Source of the DNA: CAVOGJ01 sp963700865 | GTDB lineage: Bacteria; Planctomycetota; Planctomycetia; Pirellulales; Pirellulaceae | Length of the DNA: 64,000 nt | Direction of reading: 5' to 3' | Assembly (NCBI GenBank): GCA_963700865.1 | Contig: CAVOZC010000022.1 | Span: 124,001 to 188,000 of the forward strand | In this document: one piece after another, positions 32,607-41,891 of the stretch | How the letters are laid out: each line of letters starts with the position of its first letter | Numbering within the stretch: position 1 is the first letter of the stretch | Translations under genes and position numbers: made by a program | Notes under the pieces: generated by a model | What the model was told of the DNA's origin: nothing | The model's input: only the letters and a program-made list of their open reading frames with translations | Databases searched by the model: none

Positions 32607-33389
32607 ATGAGCAAGGCGGAAAAACGTGTCGTGCTGGTGACCGGAGGGAGCCGAGGCATTGGGCTGGGAGTGGCCCGCGCCTTGGCGGCCGAAGGCTTCG
32701 ACGTCGCGATCAATGGTCGACGACCCGCAGCCGACGTGGCCGAGGCGGTCGACGAGCTGCAGTCACTCGGCGCCGCGGTCCTGTATTGTCAGGCAGACAT
32801 CGGCGACTTGGCGGAACACGGGCCGCTGCTCGACGCCATTCGTAAACGCTTTGGCCGGCTGGATGTATTGATCAACAATGCGGGAGTGGCACCCGACGTG
32901 CGAGCCGACCTGCTCGAGGCGACGCCGGAAAGTTTCGACCGCCTGCTCCGCATCAATCTGCGTGGACCCTATTTCCTCACGCAGGCGGTCGCCAAATGGA
33001 TGATTGAACAGCGCGGCGACGATCCCGAATTCCAAGCCGCCATCATCAATATATCGAGCGTCAGCGCCACCGAGGCTTCCGTGAATCGGGGCGACTACTG
33101 CATTTCGAAGGCGGGCGTGGGCATGGCGACACAACTGTGGGCCGCCCGGCTGGGCGAGTTCAGAATCCCGGTCTATGAAGTGCGGCCGGGCATCATTCGT
33201 ACCGATATGACCACTGCAGTAGCGGACAAATACGACAAACTGTTGGCCGAAGGCTTAACGGTCGAGCCGCGGTGGGGATCGCCCGACGACATCGGCCGCG
33301 CCGTGGCTGTCCTGGCTACCGGGAAGCTTACTTACGCCACCGGGACCGTGCTGCCAATCGACGGTGGCTTAACGCTACGACGGCTGTAG
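32607..33389 (+). CDS. SDR-family dehydrogenase, probable uronate reductase step
   Basis: Short-chain dehydrogenase/reductase of 260 residues: TGGSRGIG cofactor loop at 12-19, NNAG at 90-93, the active Ser around 151-153, and Tyr164 and Lys168 in YCISK. Arg38-Arg39 after the second strand (NGRRP) suggest NADP(H) preference. Between a GH88 hydrolase and the KDPG aldolase/KDG kinase genes, the likely reaction is reduction of 4-deoxy-5-keto-uronate (DEH) to 2-keto-3-deoxygluconate, or the KduD step. The family alone would only say 3-oxoacyl-ACP-reductase-like; the assignment rests on context. It starts 9 bases after the GH88 stop. Confidence 0.82.
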   Translation: MSKAEKRVVLVTGGSRGIGLGVARALAAEGFDVAINGRRPAADVAEAVDELQSLGAAVLYCQADIGDLAEHGPLLDAIRKRFGRLDVLINNAGVAPDVRADLLEATPESFDRLLRINLRGPYFLTQAVAKWMIEQRGDDPEFQAAIINISSVSATEASVNRGDYCISKAGVGMATQLWAARLGEFRIPVYEVRPGIIRTDMTTAVADKYDKLLAEGLTVEPRWGSPDDIGRAVAVLATGKLTYATGTVLPIDGGLTLRRL

Positions 33390-33400
33390 GGAGCCCTGCC

Positions 33401-34030
33401 ATGGATCATTCGGTGTTTGATCAACTCCAGACGCACAAGCTGGTACCCGTCATTGCCCTGGAAGACGCGCAGCAGGCCGCACCACTCGCCCAGGCGCTGG
33501 TGGCGGGCGGACTTCCGGTGGCCGAGGTCACGTTTCGCACCGCTGCCGCGTTGGAATCGATTCGCATCATGGCCGAGCGCGGGGATTTGCTGGTGGGAGC
33601 CGGTACGGTGCTCACCGCGCAACAAGTGGATCTGGCGCAGGCGGCCGGCGCGAAGTTCATTGTCTCGCCGGGCTTTAATCCCAAGGTGGTTCAACACGCC
33701 CAGCAACGAGGCCTGCCCGTTTGTCCCGGCGTTTGTACCCCCAGCGAGGTCGAGCAGGCCATTGAGCATGGACTGGACGTGGTCAAATTTTTTCCCGCCG
33801 AGGCCTTCGGAGGCCTGGCAACGCTCAAAGCCCTCGCCGCGCCGTACCCGCGGATGCGCTTTGTTCCCACCGGCGGGATCGGTCCCGAGAACGTTCGCGA
33901 TTACCTGGCGTTCGACCGTGTGGTGGCCTGCGGCGGAAGTTGGATGGTCAAGCCCAAGTTATACGCCGACGGCAATTTCGCACCCGTTCAGCAAGCGGTC
34001 CGCCAGGCAGTGGCACTTGTGGAGAAGTAG
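33401..34030 (+). CDS. eda: 2-dehydro-3-deoxy-phosphogluconate aldolase (Eda)
   Basis: Class I KDPG/KHG aldolase of 209 residues that splits 2-keto-3-deoxy-6-phosphogluconate into pyruvate and glyceraldehyde 3-phosphate. The Schiff-base Lys129 lies in VVKFFPAEAFGG. Glu42 (VAEVTFRT), GAGTVLT, AKFIVSPGF and FVPTGGIGPENVRDYL are the other conserved parts. ATG 33401, preceded by GGGAG, is the correct start; an upstream extension would overlap the SDR gene. It sits 11 bases after the SDR and 3 bases before the kinase, so the genes are surely co-transcribed. Confidence 0.92.
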   Translation: MDHSVFDQLQTHKLVPVIALEDAQQAAPLAQALVAGGLPVAEVTFRTAAALESIRIMAERGDLLVGAGTVLTAQQVDLAQAAGAKFIVSPGFNPKVVQHAQQRGLPVCPGVCTPSEVEQAIEHGLDVVKFFPAEAFGGLATLKALAAPYPRMRFVPTGGIGPENVRDYLAFDRVVACGGSWMVKPKLYADGNFAPVQQAVRQAVALVEK

Positions 34031-34033
34031 ACG

Positions 34034-35133
34034 ATGACACAACTCAGCATCAAGCCCGCCGATGCATGCCAACTCGATCAGGTGTCCTTGGGCGAGGTGA
34101 TGCTGCGGCTCGATCCGGGCGAGGGGCGTGTCCGCACCACGCGGCACTTCCGCGTTTGGGAAGGGGGCGGCGAATACAACGTCGCACGCGGCCTGCGGCG
34201 TTGCTTTGGCCTGCGAACCGCCATCGTCACGGCGCTCGCGGACAACGATGTCGGGCGGCTGATCGAGGACCTCATGCTGCAGGGCGGGGTCGATTTGTCG
34301 TACGTCCGCTGGGTGCCGTACGACGGCATCGGACGCACGGTCCGCAACGGCCTCAACTTTACCGAGCGGGGCTTCGGCGTACGTGGTGCGGTCGGATGTT
34401 CCGATCGAGGCCTGACCGCGGCATCCCAACTGAAAACGGGCGACATCGACTGGGACCATCTGTTCGGCAAGGTCGGCGTGAGGTGGTTCCACACCGGAGG
34501 CATCTTCGCGGCGTTGTCGGACACGACACCCGAGGTGGTGGAAGAAGCCCTCACTAAGGCCCAACAGCATGGCGTCGTCACTTCTTACGATTTGAACTAC
34601 CGCCCGTCTCTCTGGCAGGCGATTGGCGGGCAGCCGCGGGCACAAGACGTCAATCGTCGTCTGGCGAAGCTGGTGGATGTGATGATCGGCAACGAGGAGG
34701 ACTTTACCGCTTGTCTGGGACTGGAAGTCGAGGGAGTCGGTTCCCACCTGAGCCATCTGCCACGGGATGCCTATCAGCAGATGATTGAACGAGCCGTCAG
34801 CGAGTATCCCAACTTTCGTGCCACCGCCACCACACTCCGCACCGTACGCTCGGCCAGCACCAACGATTGGGGGCGCTGGCCTGGTACGACGGGCAGTTTT
34901 ACGAGGCAACGCATCGCGAGCAGCTGGAAATCCTCGATCGTGTGGGTGGCGGCGATAGCTTCGCCTCGGGTTTCATCTATGGCCTGCTGACGTCAGGCGA
35001 CGCCCAACGAGCCGTCGACTATGGAGCCGCCCACGGTGCGCTGGCCATGACGACGCCGGGGGATACGACGATGGCCACGCTCAAGGAGGTGGAAAAACTG
35101 GCCGGCGGCGGTTCGGCACGGGTCGATCGGTAG
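34034..35133 (+). CDS. kdgK: 2-keto-3-deoxygluconate kinase, PfkB family (one frameshift)
   Basis: Ribokinase/PfkB sugar kinase of about 366 residues. GEVMLRLDPGEG at the start and the EYNVARGL substrate region are typical of KDG kinases. The C-terminal DRVGGGDSFASGFIYGLL contains the catalytic GxGD Asp. The frame breaks in the G run at 34869-34873, which appears one G short. Adding it joins STNDWG to ALAWYDGQFYEATHREQLE. The enzyme would make KDPG for the adjacent Eda. It is the last gene of the operon; the hairpin-repeat array follows about 120 bases later. Confidence 0.88.
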
Positions 35134-35251
35134 CGTCGCGCCATCTTTTTTTCTCACCCAGCCGCAAAGTCACGCAGGAAAGGCCTTGAGCCGTAAGTAC
35201 GTCAACTTGAGATCGTTGTAGCTAGGGCGGCTTTTGTGCGAAGACACGGAC

Positions 35252-36962
35252 CTGCCGCACCGTTCGTTCGACCGCGAGCCAGAAGAGCCCGCTTGCGGAG
35301 GCGAAGCCATTCGCGCTGCCGAAGCAAGCGGGCTCTGTCGGCGTGCGCGTTTTCGCGGTAACGGACTCCATCCCCAGAAACTGCGCACGCCGACGAAGAA
35401 TGCCGTTCACCTGGCTTGGCTCAAATGCGTCGTACGGGGCATTCTTCTCTGGCTCGCGGTCGAACGATGTCATATTGCCTCCGTGCGATCGCATGGGAGG
35501 CTGCCGCACCGTTCGTTCGACCGCGAGCCAGAAGAGCCCGCTTGCGCGGGCGAGAGCCATTCGCGCTGCCGAAACAAGCGGGCTCTGTCGGCGTGCGCGT
35601 TTTCGCGGTAACGGACTCCATCCCCAGAAACGCGCACGCCGACGAAGAATGCCGTTCACCTGGCTTGGCTCGAATGCGTCGTACGGGGCATTCTTCTCTG
35701 GCTCGCGGTCCAACGATGTCATATTGCCTCCGTGCGATCGCATGGGAGGCTGCCGCACCGTTCGTTCGACCGCGAGCCAGAAGAGCCCGCTTGCGGAGGC
35801 GAAGCCATTCACTCTGCCGAAGCAAGCGGGCTCTGTCGGCGTGCGCGTTTTCGCGGTAACGGACTCCATCCCCAGAAACGCGCACGCCGACGAAGAATGC
35901 CGTTCACCTGGCTTGGCTCGAATGCGTCGTGCGGGGCATTCTTCTCTGGCTCGCGGTCCAACGATGTCATATTGCCTCCGTGCGATCGCATGGGAGGCTG
36001 CCGCACCGTTCGTTCGACCGCGAGCCAGAAGAGCCCGCTTGCGGAGGCGAAGCCATTCGCGCTGCCGAAGCAAGCGGGCTCTGTCGGCGTGCGCGTTTTC
36101 GCGGTAACGGACTCCATCCCCAGAAACGCGCACGCCGACGAAGAATGCCGTTCACCTGGCTTGGCTCGAATGCGTCGTGCGGGGCATTCTTCTCTGGCTC
36201 GCGGTCGAACGATGTCATATTGCCTCCGTGCGATCGCATGGGAGGCTGCCGCACCGTTCGTTCGACCGCGAGCCAGAAGAGCCCGCTTGCGGAGGCGAAG
36301 CCATTCGCTCTGCCGAAGCAAGCGGGCTCTGTCGGCGTGCGCGTTTTCGCGGTAACGGACTCCATCCCCAGAAACGCGCACGCCGACGAAGAATGCCGTT
36401 CACCTGGCTTGGCTCGAATGCGTCGTGCGGGGCATTCTTCTCTGGCTCGCGGTCCAACGATGTCATATTGCCTCCGTGCGATCGCATGGGAGGCTGCCGC
36501 ACCGTTCGTTCGACCGCGAGCCAGAAGAGCCCGCTTGCGGAGGCGAAGCCATTCGCGCTGCCGAAACAAGCGGGCTCTGTCGGCGTGCGCGTTTTCGCGG
36601 TAACGGACTCCATCCCCAGAAACGCGCACGCCGACGAAGAATGCCGTTCACCTGGCTTGGCTCGAATGCGTCGTGCGGGGCATTCTTCTCTGGCTCGCGG
36701 TCCAACGATGTCATATTGCCTCCGTGCGATCGCATGGGAGGCTGCCGCACCGTTCGTTCGACCGCGAGCCAGAAGAGCCCGCTTGCGGAGGCGAAGCCAT
36801 TCGCGCTGCCGAAGCAAGCGGGCTCTGTCGGCGTGCGCGTTTTCGCGGTAACGGACTCCATCCCCAGAAACGCGCACGCCGACGAAGAATGCCGTTCACC
36901 TGGCTTGGCTCGAATGCGTCGTGCGGAGCATTCTTCTCTGGCTCGCGGTCCAACGATGTCAT
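35252..36962. repeat. Seven tandem 248-bp units, each made of four abutting hairpins
   Basis: Units begin near 35254, 35503, 35752, 36000, 36248, 36496 and 36744 (249, 249, then 248 bp). In the 36000 unit, perfect inverted arms tile with no spacer. Hairpin A has 13-bp arms (36030-36042 with 36070-36082), B 16 bp (36083-36098 with 36124-36139), C 10 bp (36140-36149 with 36183-36192) and D 20 bp (36193-36212 with 36258-36277). Arms plus loops total exactly 248 bases. Loop D nests CCTCC/GGAGG around GCGATCGC. Most differences between units lie in loops. The array starts and ends inside loop D. All long open frames here are by-products of the repeats. Confidence 0.93.
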
Positions 36963-37013
36963 AAACACGGTGGCCAGTGGAATCGTGAACACGAGTACGG
37001 GGATATCGCAGGG

Positions 37014-37193
37014 CCTGGACAGACACCAGAGGAGACCATCGCCATCAATGAACTCCTGGAACGTCTGGCGTCGGACAACCCGCGCCAGGCACAGGTCGCG
37101 AAGATGCGGCTGTTCCTGGACATGACCCTGGTCGAAATCTCGCAGGTGATCGGCTATTCCGCAGACACGGCGGAAGCCGACTGGGCGTATACG
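37014..37193 (+). pseudogene. Remnant of an ECF-type sigma factor (region 4)
   Basis: Reads INELLERLASDNPRQAQVAKM and then RLFLDMTLVEISQVIGYSADTAEADWAY. This matches the C-terminal helix-turn-helix part of planctomycete ECF sigma factors, which end in a WAxARAWL-type sequence. The N-terminal region 2 is absent. The sequence stops at DWAY, where it joins an RHS-protein frame at the shared bases GCGTATAC near 37187-37193. It is not functional as seen. Confidence 0.65.
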
Positions 37194-39391
37194 ACGGTGG
37201 AGGTAACCTGCTCAGTGCCTACACGTACGGACTGGGACTCGTCGGCCAAGATTCCGCCGGCAGCCTGCTCTATTATGATTTTGACGCCGCCGGTTCCACG
37301 GCCGGAATCTCGGACGGAACGGGCCAGTATCTCAATCAATACAGTTACCTGCCCTTTGGGGAGACCTTGTCGGCCAGCGAGACCGTGCCGAACGCGTTTC
37401 AATTCGTCGGCCGGGAAGGGGTCATGTCAGACGGCACCGGCTTGAACTTCATGCGGGCCAGATACTATGATCCGGGCGACGGTCGCTTTGTCAGCTCCGA
37501 TCCGATCGTCCTTGCCGGCGGGATCAACTTGTACCGTTACGCCGTGAATGACCCTGTCGGTCGCATCGATCCTTCCGGACTGAACCCACTTGGTTCTGTC
37601 GGCGAAATGTGGCACGAGCAAGCATTCGATCAGTGGTCTACGGAGAATCCGGCGTCTACGTGCGTGGTGCCTCAGAGACCATTCTGGTGGACTCGGGGGT
37701 TCTCACCTTGGAGGAAATCGCCAGCGTGGGCGCCTCCAGCGTCCGGCGCCAGCAACGCGGTCACTCCAGGCCATCGCGGAAGCGGCAGTGGCCAACACAA
37801 CACCAGTCGTCACCGGGACTGGCGGCGGTGCGGTCCGGCTACTCGGCATCAACCCCTTGGCGGCCGGTTTCTTCGCCCAGTTCGTGGTCGATTCGGCCAA
37901 TGACCTGGTCGAGTCGTACTTCCCGCTGGCGAAGTTGCCCTCGATCGCGGAGGACATCGATCAGCTCGTCTGTTCCTTCTATGGCTGCGATCTCTCCGAG
38001 GAAGCGGATGCTTCCTTCACGCAGCAAGTCCTGTCCTTCGATCCCAACGACATCATTGGTCCCCCAGGATTCGGCCCGGACGGTTTCATGCAGTCGACGC
38101 CTCTGTATCTACCCTACACAATTCGTTTTGAGAACTTGGACGCGGCGACCGCTCCGGCCCAAACGGTGACGATCACGCAGCAGTTGGACAACGACCTGAA
38201 CTTCTCCACGTTCGATTTCGAGGGGTTCGGCTTCGGTGGTCAATCCTATTCGGTCGTGGGGACGCAAAGCTCGTTTGAGACGCGGATCGATCTGCGGGAT
38301 TCGCACGGGGTCTTCCTGGATGTCGCGGGCAACCTCGACGTCAACTCCGGCTTGCTGACGTTCACCTTCACGTCGCTCGACCCAACCACGTTCGATCTGC
38401 CCCTGGATCCGATTGTGGGATTTCTGCCGCCGAACAAGACGGCTCCGGAAGGGGAGGGCTTCATTCGCTATCGGATCAAGCACAATCCGGGCCTGTCCTC
38501 TGGCACGCGGATCGATGCCCAGGCGTCCATTGTCTTCGACACGAATGCGGCCATCGACACGCCGCCCATCGTCAACACGATCGACGACATCGCACCCACC
38601 AGCCAAGTCGCCCCGCTGCCGGCCGTCCAGAACCGCCGGGAGTTCTCGGTGTCGTGGCAAGGGCTGGACAACGCGGGCGGAGCCGGCGTCGTGACGTTTG
38701 ACATTTACGTGTCGACGGACGGCGGTGAATTCGTGCTGTGGCAGGCGGCGACGCCGGCGACCAGCGGTGGGTTTCAGGGAGACTTCGGTAGCGCGTATTC
38801 TTTCTTCAGCCTGGCACGCGATGGCGCGGGAAACCTGCAGAGCATGCCCGGCAGCCTGGTGACCACATCTCTGGAATTGGCTGACGGCGATTTTGACAAC
38901 GACGGAGACTACGACCTGGACGATATCGACGCCCTCATGGCAGAAATCGCGGCCGGAACGCATGCAGCATCATTCGACTTGACGGGCGAGGCGCTGGTCA
39001 ATCTGGACGATCGCGACGAATGGCTGCGGCAAGCAGGTGAATTCAATCTCGGTCCCGGCCTCACCTATTTGCTGGGCGATGCCAATCTCAGTGGCGCCGT
39101 GGATGTGTCCGATTTCAATATCTGGAACAGTAACAAGTTCACAGTTCAATCGGCGTGGAGCCGCGGAAATTTCAACGGAGACGGGAACGTTGATGTTGCC
39201 GACTTCAATTCTGGAACGCCAACAAGTTCATGGCCGCCGGAAGCGCCGCTGGCGGCCAAGTCCTGAACGACTCGTCGGTCGAACGACAAGCCGCGCCGCG
39301 CCGCCGACTGGCGTGCCGTTGGCCCTGGGACGACGAGCCATTCGTCTGGCGGCTGCCTACGCAACGTTCGTCCGACGACGCCCCGGCCTGA
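37188..39391 (+). pseudogene. RHS-core and dockerin protein, 5'-truncated and frameshifted
   Basis: From 37190 one frame reads YDGGGNLLSAYTYGLGLVGQ, then PFGETLSA, FVGREGV, LNFMRARYYDPGDGRFVSSDP and NLYRYAVNDPVGRIDPSGLN, the RHS repeat-associated core. A shift near 37633 leads to VVYGESGVYVRGASET, and another near 37700-37760 to AIAEAAVANTTPVV. The main frame then runs to 39266. It holds beta-sandwich domains (ENLDAATAPAQTVTITQQLD, WQGLDNAGGAGVVTFDIYVS) and a C-terminal dockerin (GDANLSGAVDVSDFNIWN). A last indel near 39209 leads to WNANKF and a stop at 39389-39391. The usual long N-terminal YD-repeat part is missing; a sigma-factor remnant lies there instead. It may be a real pseudogene or an assembly chimera. 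Confidence 0.7.
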
Positions 39392-39552
39392 GCTTCGCTG
39401 CGATTTGTCTCGATGTAAATTAATTGCCTTGGCCAGCCGTGTATCTGGGTACTTCTAACTGGTAATCTCGTTGGCAGTACTTTTCCGTTCCCTATTTAAC
39501 ACAACTCACGATTGACTGATCAAAATACCGAAAGCTAACGACTTCTTGTTTC

Positions 39553-41079
39553 CTACGCAAGCGCCAACCGCGTTCTTTCCAGCAGCCCTGTGTCCGGTTC
39601 GTCGGCGCCACGCAGATGGTAAGTTATCATCGCCGCAAATCGGTTCCGCCATGGAGGAGAGATCTGATAGTAGTCCTCCAACACGGCGGAGGAATACTTG
39701 TAGTCGTGTGGGTTGGTGCCCTTGAGAAAGACCATTCTTCGGAACTGGTGAAATAGCTCACTGACCGCTGCTGGGTCGCTTTCCAGCAAGCCCAGCGTCT
39801 GATTTGCGGCCAACTCATGATTGGGACCGATATTCGCAACAATCGCTTCGAGATTTGCCTGCAACGGCTGTTCCGAGTTAGCGAAATTACCGACGGCCTC
39901 GAAATTGTCCCACGTACGGTCGGCAAGCGGATTGCGACGCACCCGGTCCATGAACATGGCCAGGAACGCCGCATTTTGGAGCAGAATTTTCAGACGAAGT
40001 TGCGAATCGCCAACCCGACGAAAGGCAAAACCTAAGGCGTTCGTCGTCGTCACCGCGTGGAGCGAGATGATCCCAGGTTGCCGCATCAGCATTTCAGCGG
40101 ACCCGACGTACATCGCATCGTAAATCGACAAGGGAGACACGCCGGCTTGGAGAGCGTCGAACACGGCTTGCGCCGCCTCCTGGTAACTGCTTTGTCGAAA
40201 CATCTCTACAAGTTCTCTCGTGGCTTGATCATCAACTTTCCCGATCGCCCAACCTGTGCGGACTTTTGTCAGCAATTCCTGGTTGAACCGTTGCGGGCGA
40301 TCTGGCAATAAATCGTTTGTCGCAGGATTGGGATCCCCGCCACGACACTGCAGAGCGTAAGTCAAACTGCGCAGTATCGGCTCGGCGTGCTGCCAGCCTA
40401 TACACTCGAGCGTTCGAAAGGCGTTGGCGACGTAGATCGCTTTGTGCCCGATGTCGCGAAAATCACGACACCCATACTCGGTCATCAACTCAAACAGCTT
40501 GTTGGCTGGCAGCTGCCTGGCCAACACCGAAATGGCGGCATCGGCTGGTGCCGGCTGCCAGTCCAGCATCGCCTGATGAAATTCTCGTTGAGCTTCCTCA
40601 GGGCGAGGCAAATTCACGCTGTTCACCGTCGACATGGCCCAATCGCCTTGATCCCGATCATCTGCTTGAGCCCGTTTGAAATAGTCCAGACCCCAAAAAA
40701 TGGGCAGCCACCTCTCAGCGGCTGGCGAGTTAATGCTGGCCAAATGCGCTGAATTGACAACGAGCACTGAATGAAACTTGAATCCGACCTGGGGCCGCGG
40801 TTGGACGTTGCGAATACCTGCCAGCATCAGCGCCGCGACCACCTCCTGGTATGAGAGTTTTCCTGTAGTGATTCGGGTACCGATGGCTTCGAACAGTTGA
40901 TCACGTGGTGTGTCTTCGATTAACCGTACCACATGTTCGATCTCTGGCGAAAAGCGCACCAGCTGGTCTGGGACTTGGCCAGAGGCAACCGCCGGCATGC
41001 CCTTCGGCAGCCAGGCCGGCATGGTTAAAGCAGCCGATCCTACCGCAAACCGCGTCAAGAAATCACGTCGCGTCGCCAT
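39553..41079 (-). CDS. Tat-exported conserved hypothetical protein
   Basis: Protein of 508 residues, intact. The N-terminus MATRRDFLTRFAVGSAALTMPAW is a clear twin-arginine signal, so it is exported folded, perhaps with a cofactor. The rest is helical and rich in HxxE/DxxH-like pairs (HAEPILRSLTYALQCRGGDPNP, QEAAQAVFDALQAGVSPLSIYDAMYVGSAEML, HAVTTTNALGFAFRRV), without a family I can name. No partner gene is evident. Unlike its neighbours it has no frameshift. Confidence 0.75.
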   Translation of the reverse strand: MATRRDFLTRFAVGSAALTMPAWLPKGMPAVASGQVPDQLVRFSPEIEHVVRLIEDTPRDQLFEAIGTRITTGKLSYQEVVAALMLAGIRNVQPRPQVGFKFHSVLVVNSAHLASINSPAAERWLPIFWGLDYFKRAQADDRDQGDWAMSTVNSVNLPRPEEAQREFHQAMLDWQPAPADAAISVLARQLPANKLFELMTEYGCRDFRDIGHKAIYVANAFRTLECIGWQHAEPILRSLTYALQCRGGDPNPATNDLLPDRPQRFNQELLTKVRTGWAIGKVDDQATRELVEMFRQSSYQEAAQAVFDALQAGVSPLSIYDAMYVGSAEMLMRQPGIISLHAVTTTNALGFAFRRVGDSQLRLKILLQNAAFLAMFMDRVRRNPLADRTWDNFEAVGNFANSEQPLQANLEAIVANIGPNHELAANQTLGLLESDPAAVSELFHQFRRMVFLKGTNPHDYKYSSAVLEDYYQISPPWRNRFAAMITYHLRGADEPDTGLLERTRLALA

Positions 41080-41479
41080 CGCTCACCTCGTCGTTGGGTC
41101 TGAACAAAAAATCACAATGGCTCCAGGAGGAATCAACGGTGACGTAGACCGGGCGGCGACCAGTCAACTAACCCTTGTTCATCCAGGCAATGCGTCACTC
41201 CTGGTCCAACGCGATCCCCAAATTTCGTCGTATCGGTTCAACGTCCTTCATCGTCGTCGACTACGAGCACTGTTTCACTGAGTACAATACGATTGGCCGG
41301 CGAACGGATCTTGTCCGAAATCAAAGCCGCCCAGCGGCCAGAAACTCAATGGTCATCTTAAAGTACAATCGACAATTCCACACCCAAAGTCCTTGAGACA
41401 AACGATGGAAGCCATGCTTTATTTGATAAGCGAAAGTTCGAGGTCTGGTAAGACAATGATCGCAAACAGGTTTCGCATG
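41080..41479. other. Intergenic gap, no gene recognised
   Basis: Four hundred bases between two minus-strand genes. Short frames on both strands show no domain, signal peptide or family resemblance. I found no tRNA, repeat or strong hairpin. Confidence 0.4.
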
Positions 41480-41868
41480 CTACGCACTGCTTGCAGCGCG
41501 TCCGATCAAAATAACTATCGTGCCAATGATGTAGTCCCGGTCCAACTGGGAATACCAGGAATCGGCTCCGAGTCGTTTTTGTACAATCTCGCGGTAGCGT
41601 TTTCCGACAAATTGCGAGTACGCGCCAGGTTGGACTGAATGTCACTGATCCGACGGGCAAAATCGTCGTACACGCGAAAATGGCGGACGCGGTCAACAAT
41701 GGCCTGGTGTGTCTTCACCTGACTCAGGGCATGTTGTGACAGTGCATTCGAGGCGATCCAGGACCCGAAAATCAACACTGCTCCAATCACGTCAAGAAAC
41801 GGCATTAGTCGCTGCCAGATTGACGAAGGCCGTTTGCTTGAATTCATGGGGGGGTAATTCCCTGGCAT
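41480..41868 (-). CDS. Small two-membrane-segment protein (one frameshift)
   Basis: About 129 residues. An N-terminal membrane segment (FLDVIGAVLIFGSWIASNAL) is followed by a charged helical stretch (VRHFRVYDDFARRISDIQSNLARTRN). A shift at CCC (GGG near 41538-41540) allows PQLDRDYIIGTIVILIGRAASS and a stop at 41480-41482, giving a second membrane segment. Without the shift the frame ends at 41515 with an unrelated tail. It lies 23 bases downstream of the metallo-beta-lactamase-fold gene on the same strand, so co-transcription is likely. No function can be assigned. Confidence 0.55.
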
Positions 41869-41891
41869 CAGCCGATGACGACGATTACTCC

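Noticed and set aside
35252..36962. Long open frames of about 180-250 residues on both strands inside the hairpin array
   Set aside because: The 248-bp period is not a multiple of three, so overlapping frames recur on both strands with the same low-complexity text. There is no domain, signal or preferred frame.
35252..36962. Integron attC array or CRISPR
   Set aside because: No conserved GTTRRRY core, no cassette genes and no integrase next to it. There are no unique spacers; every unit is repeated whole.
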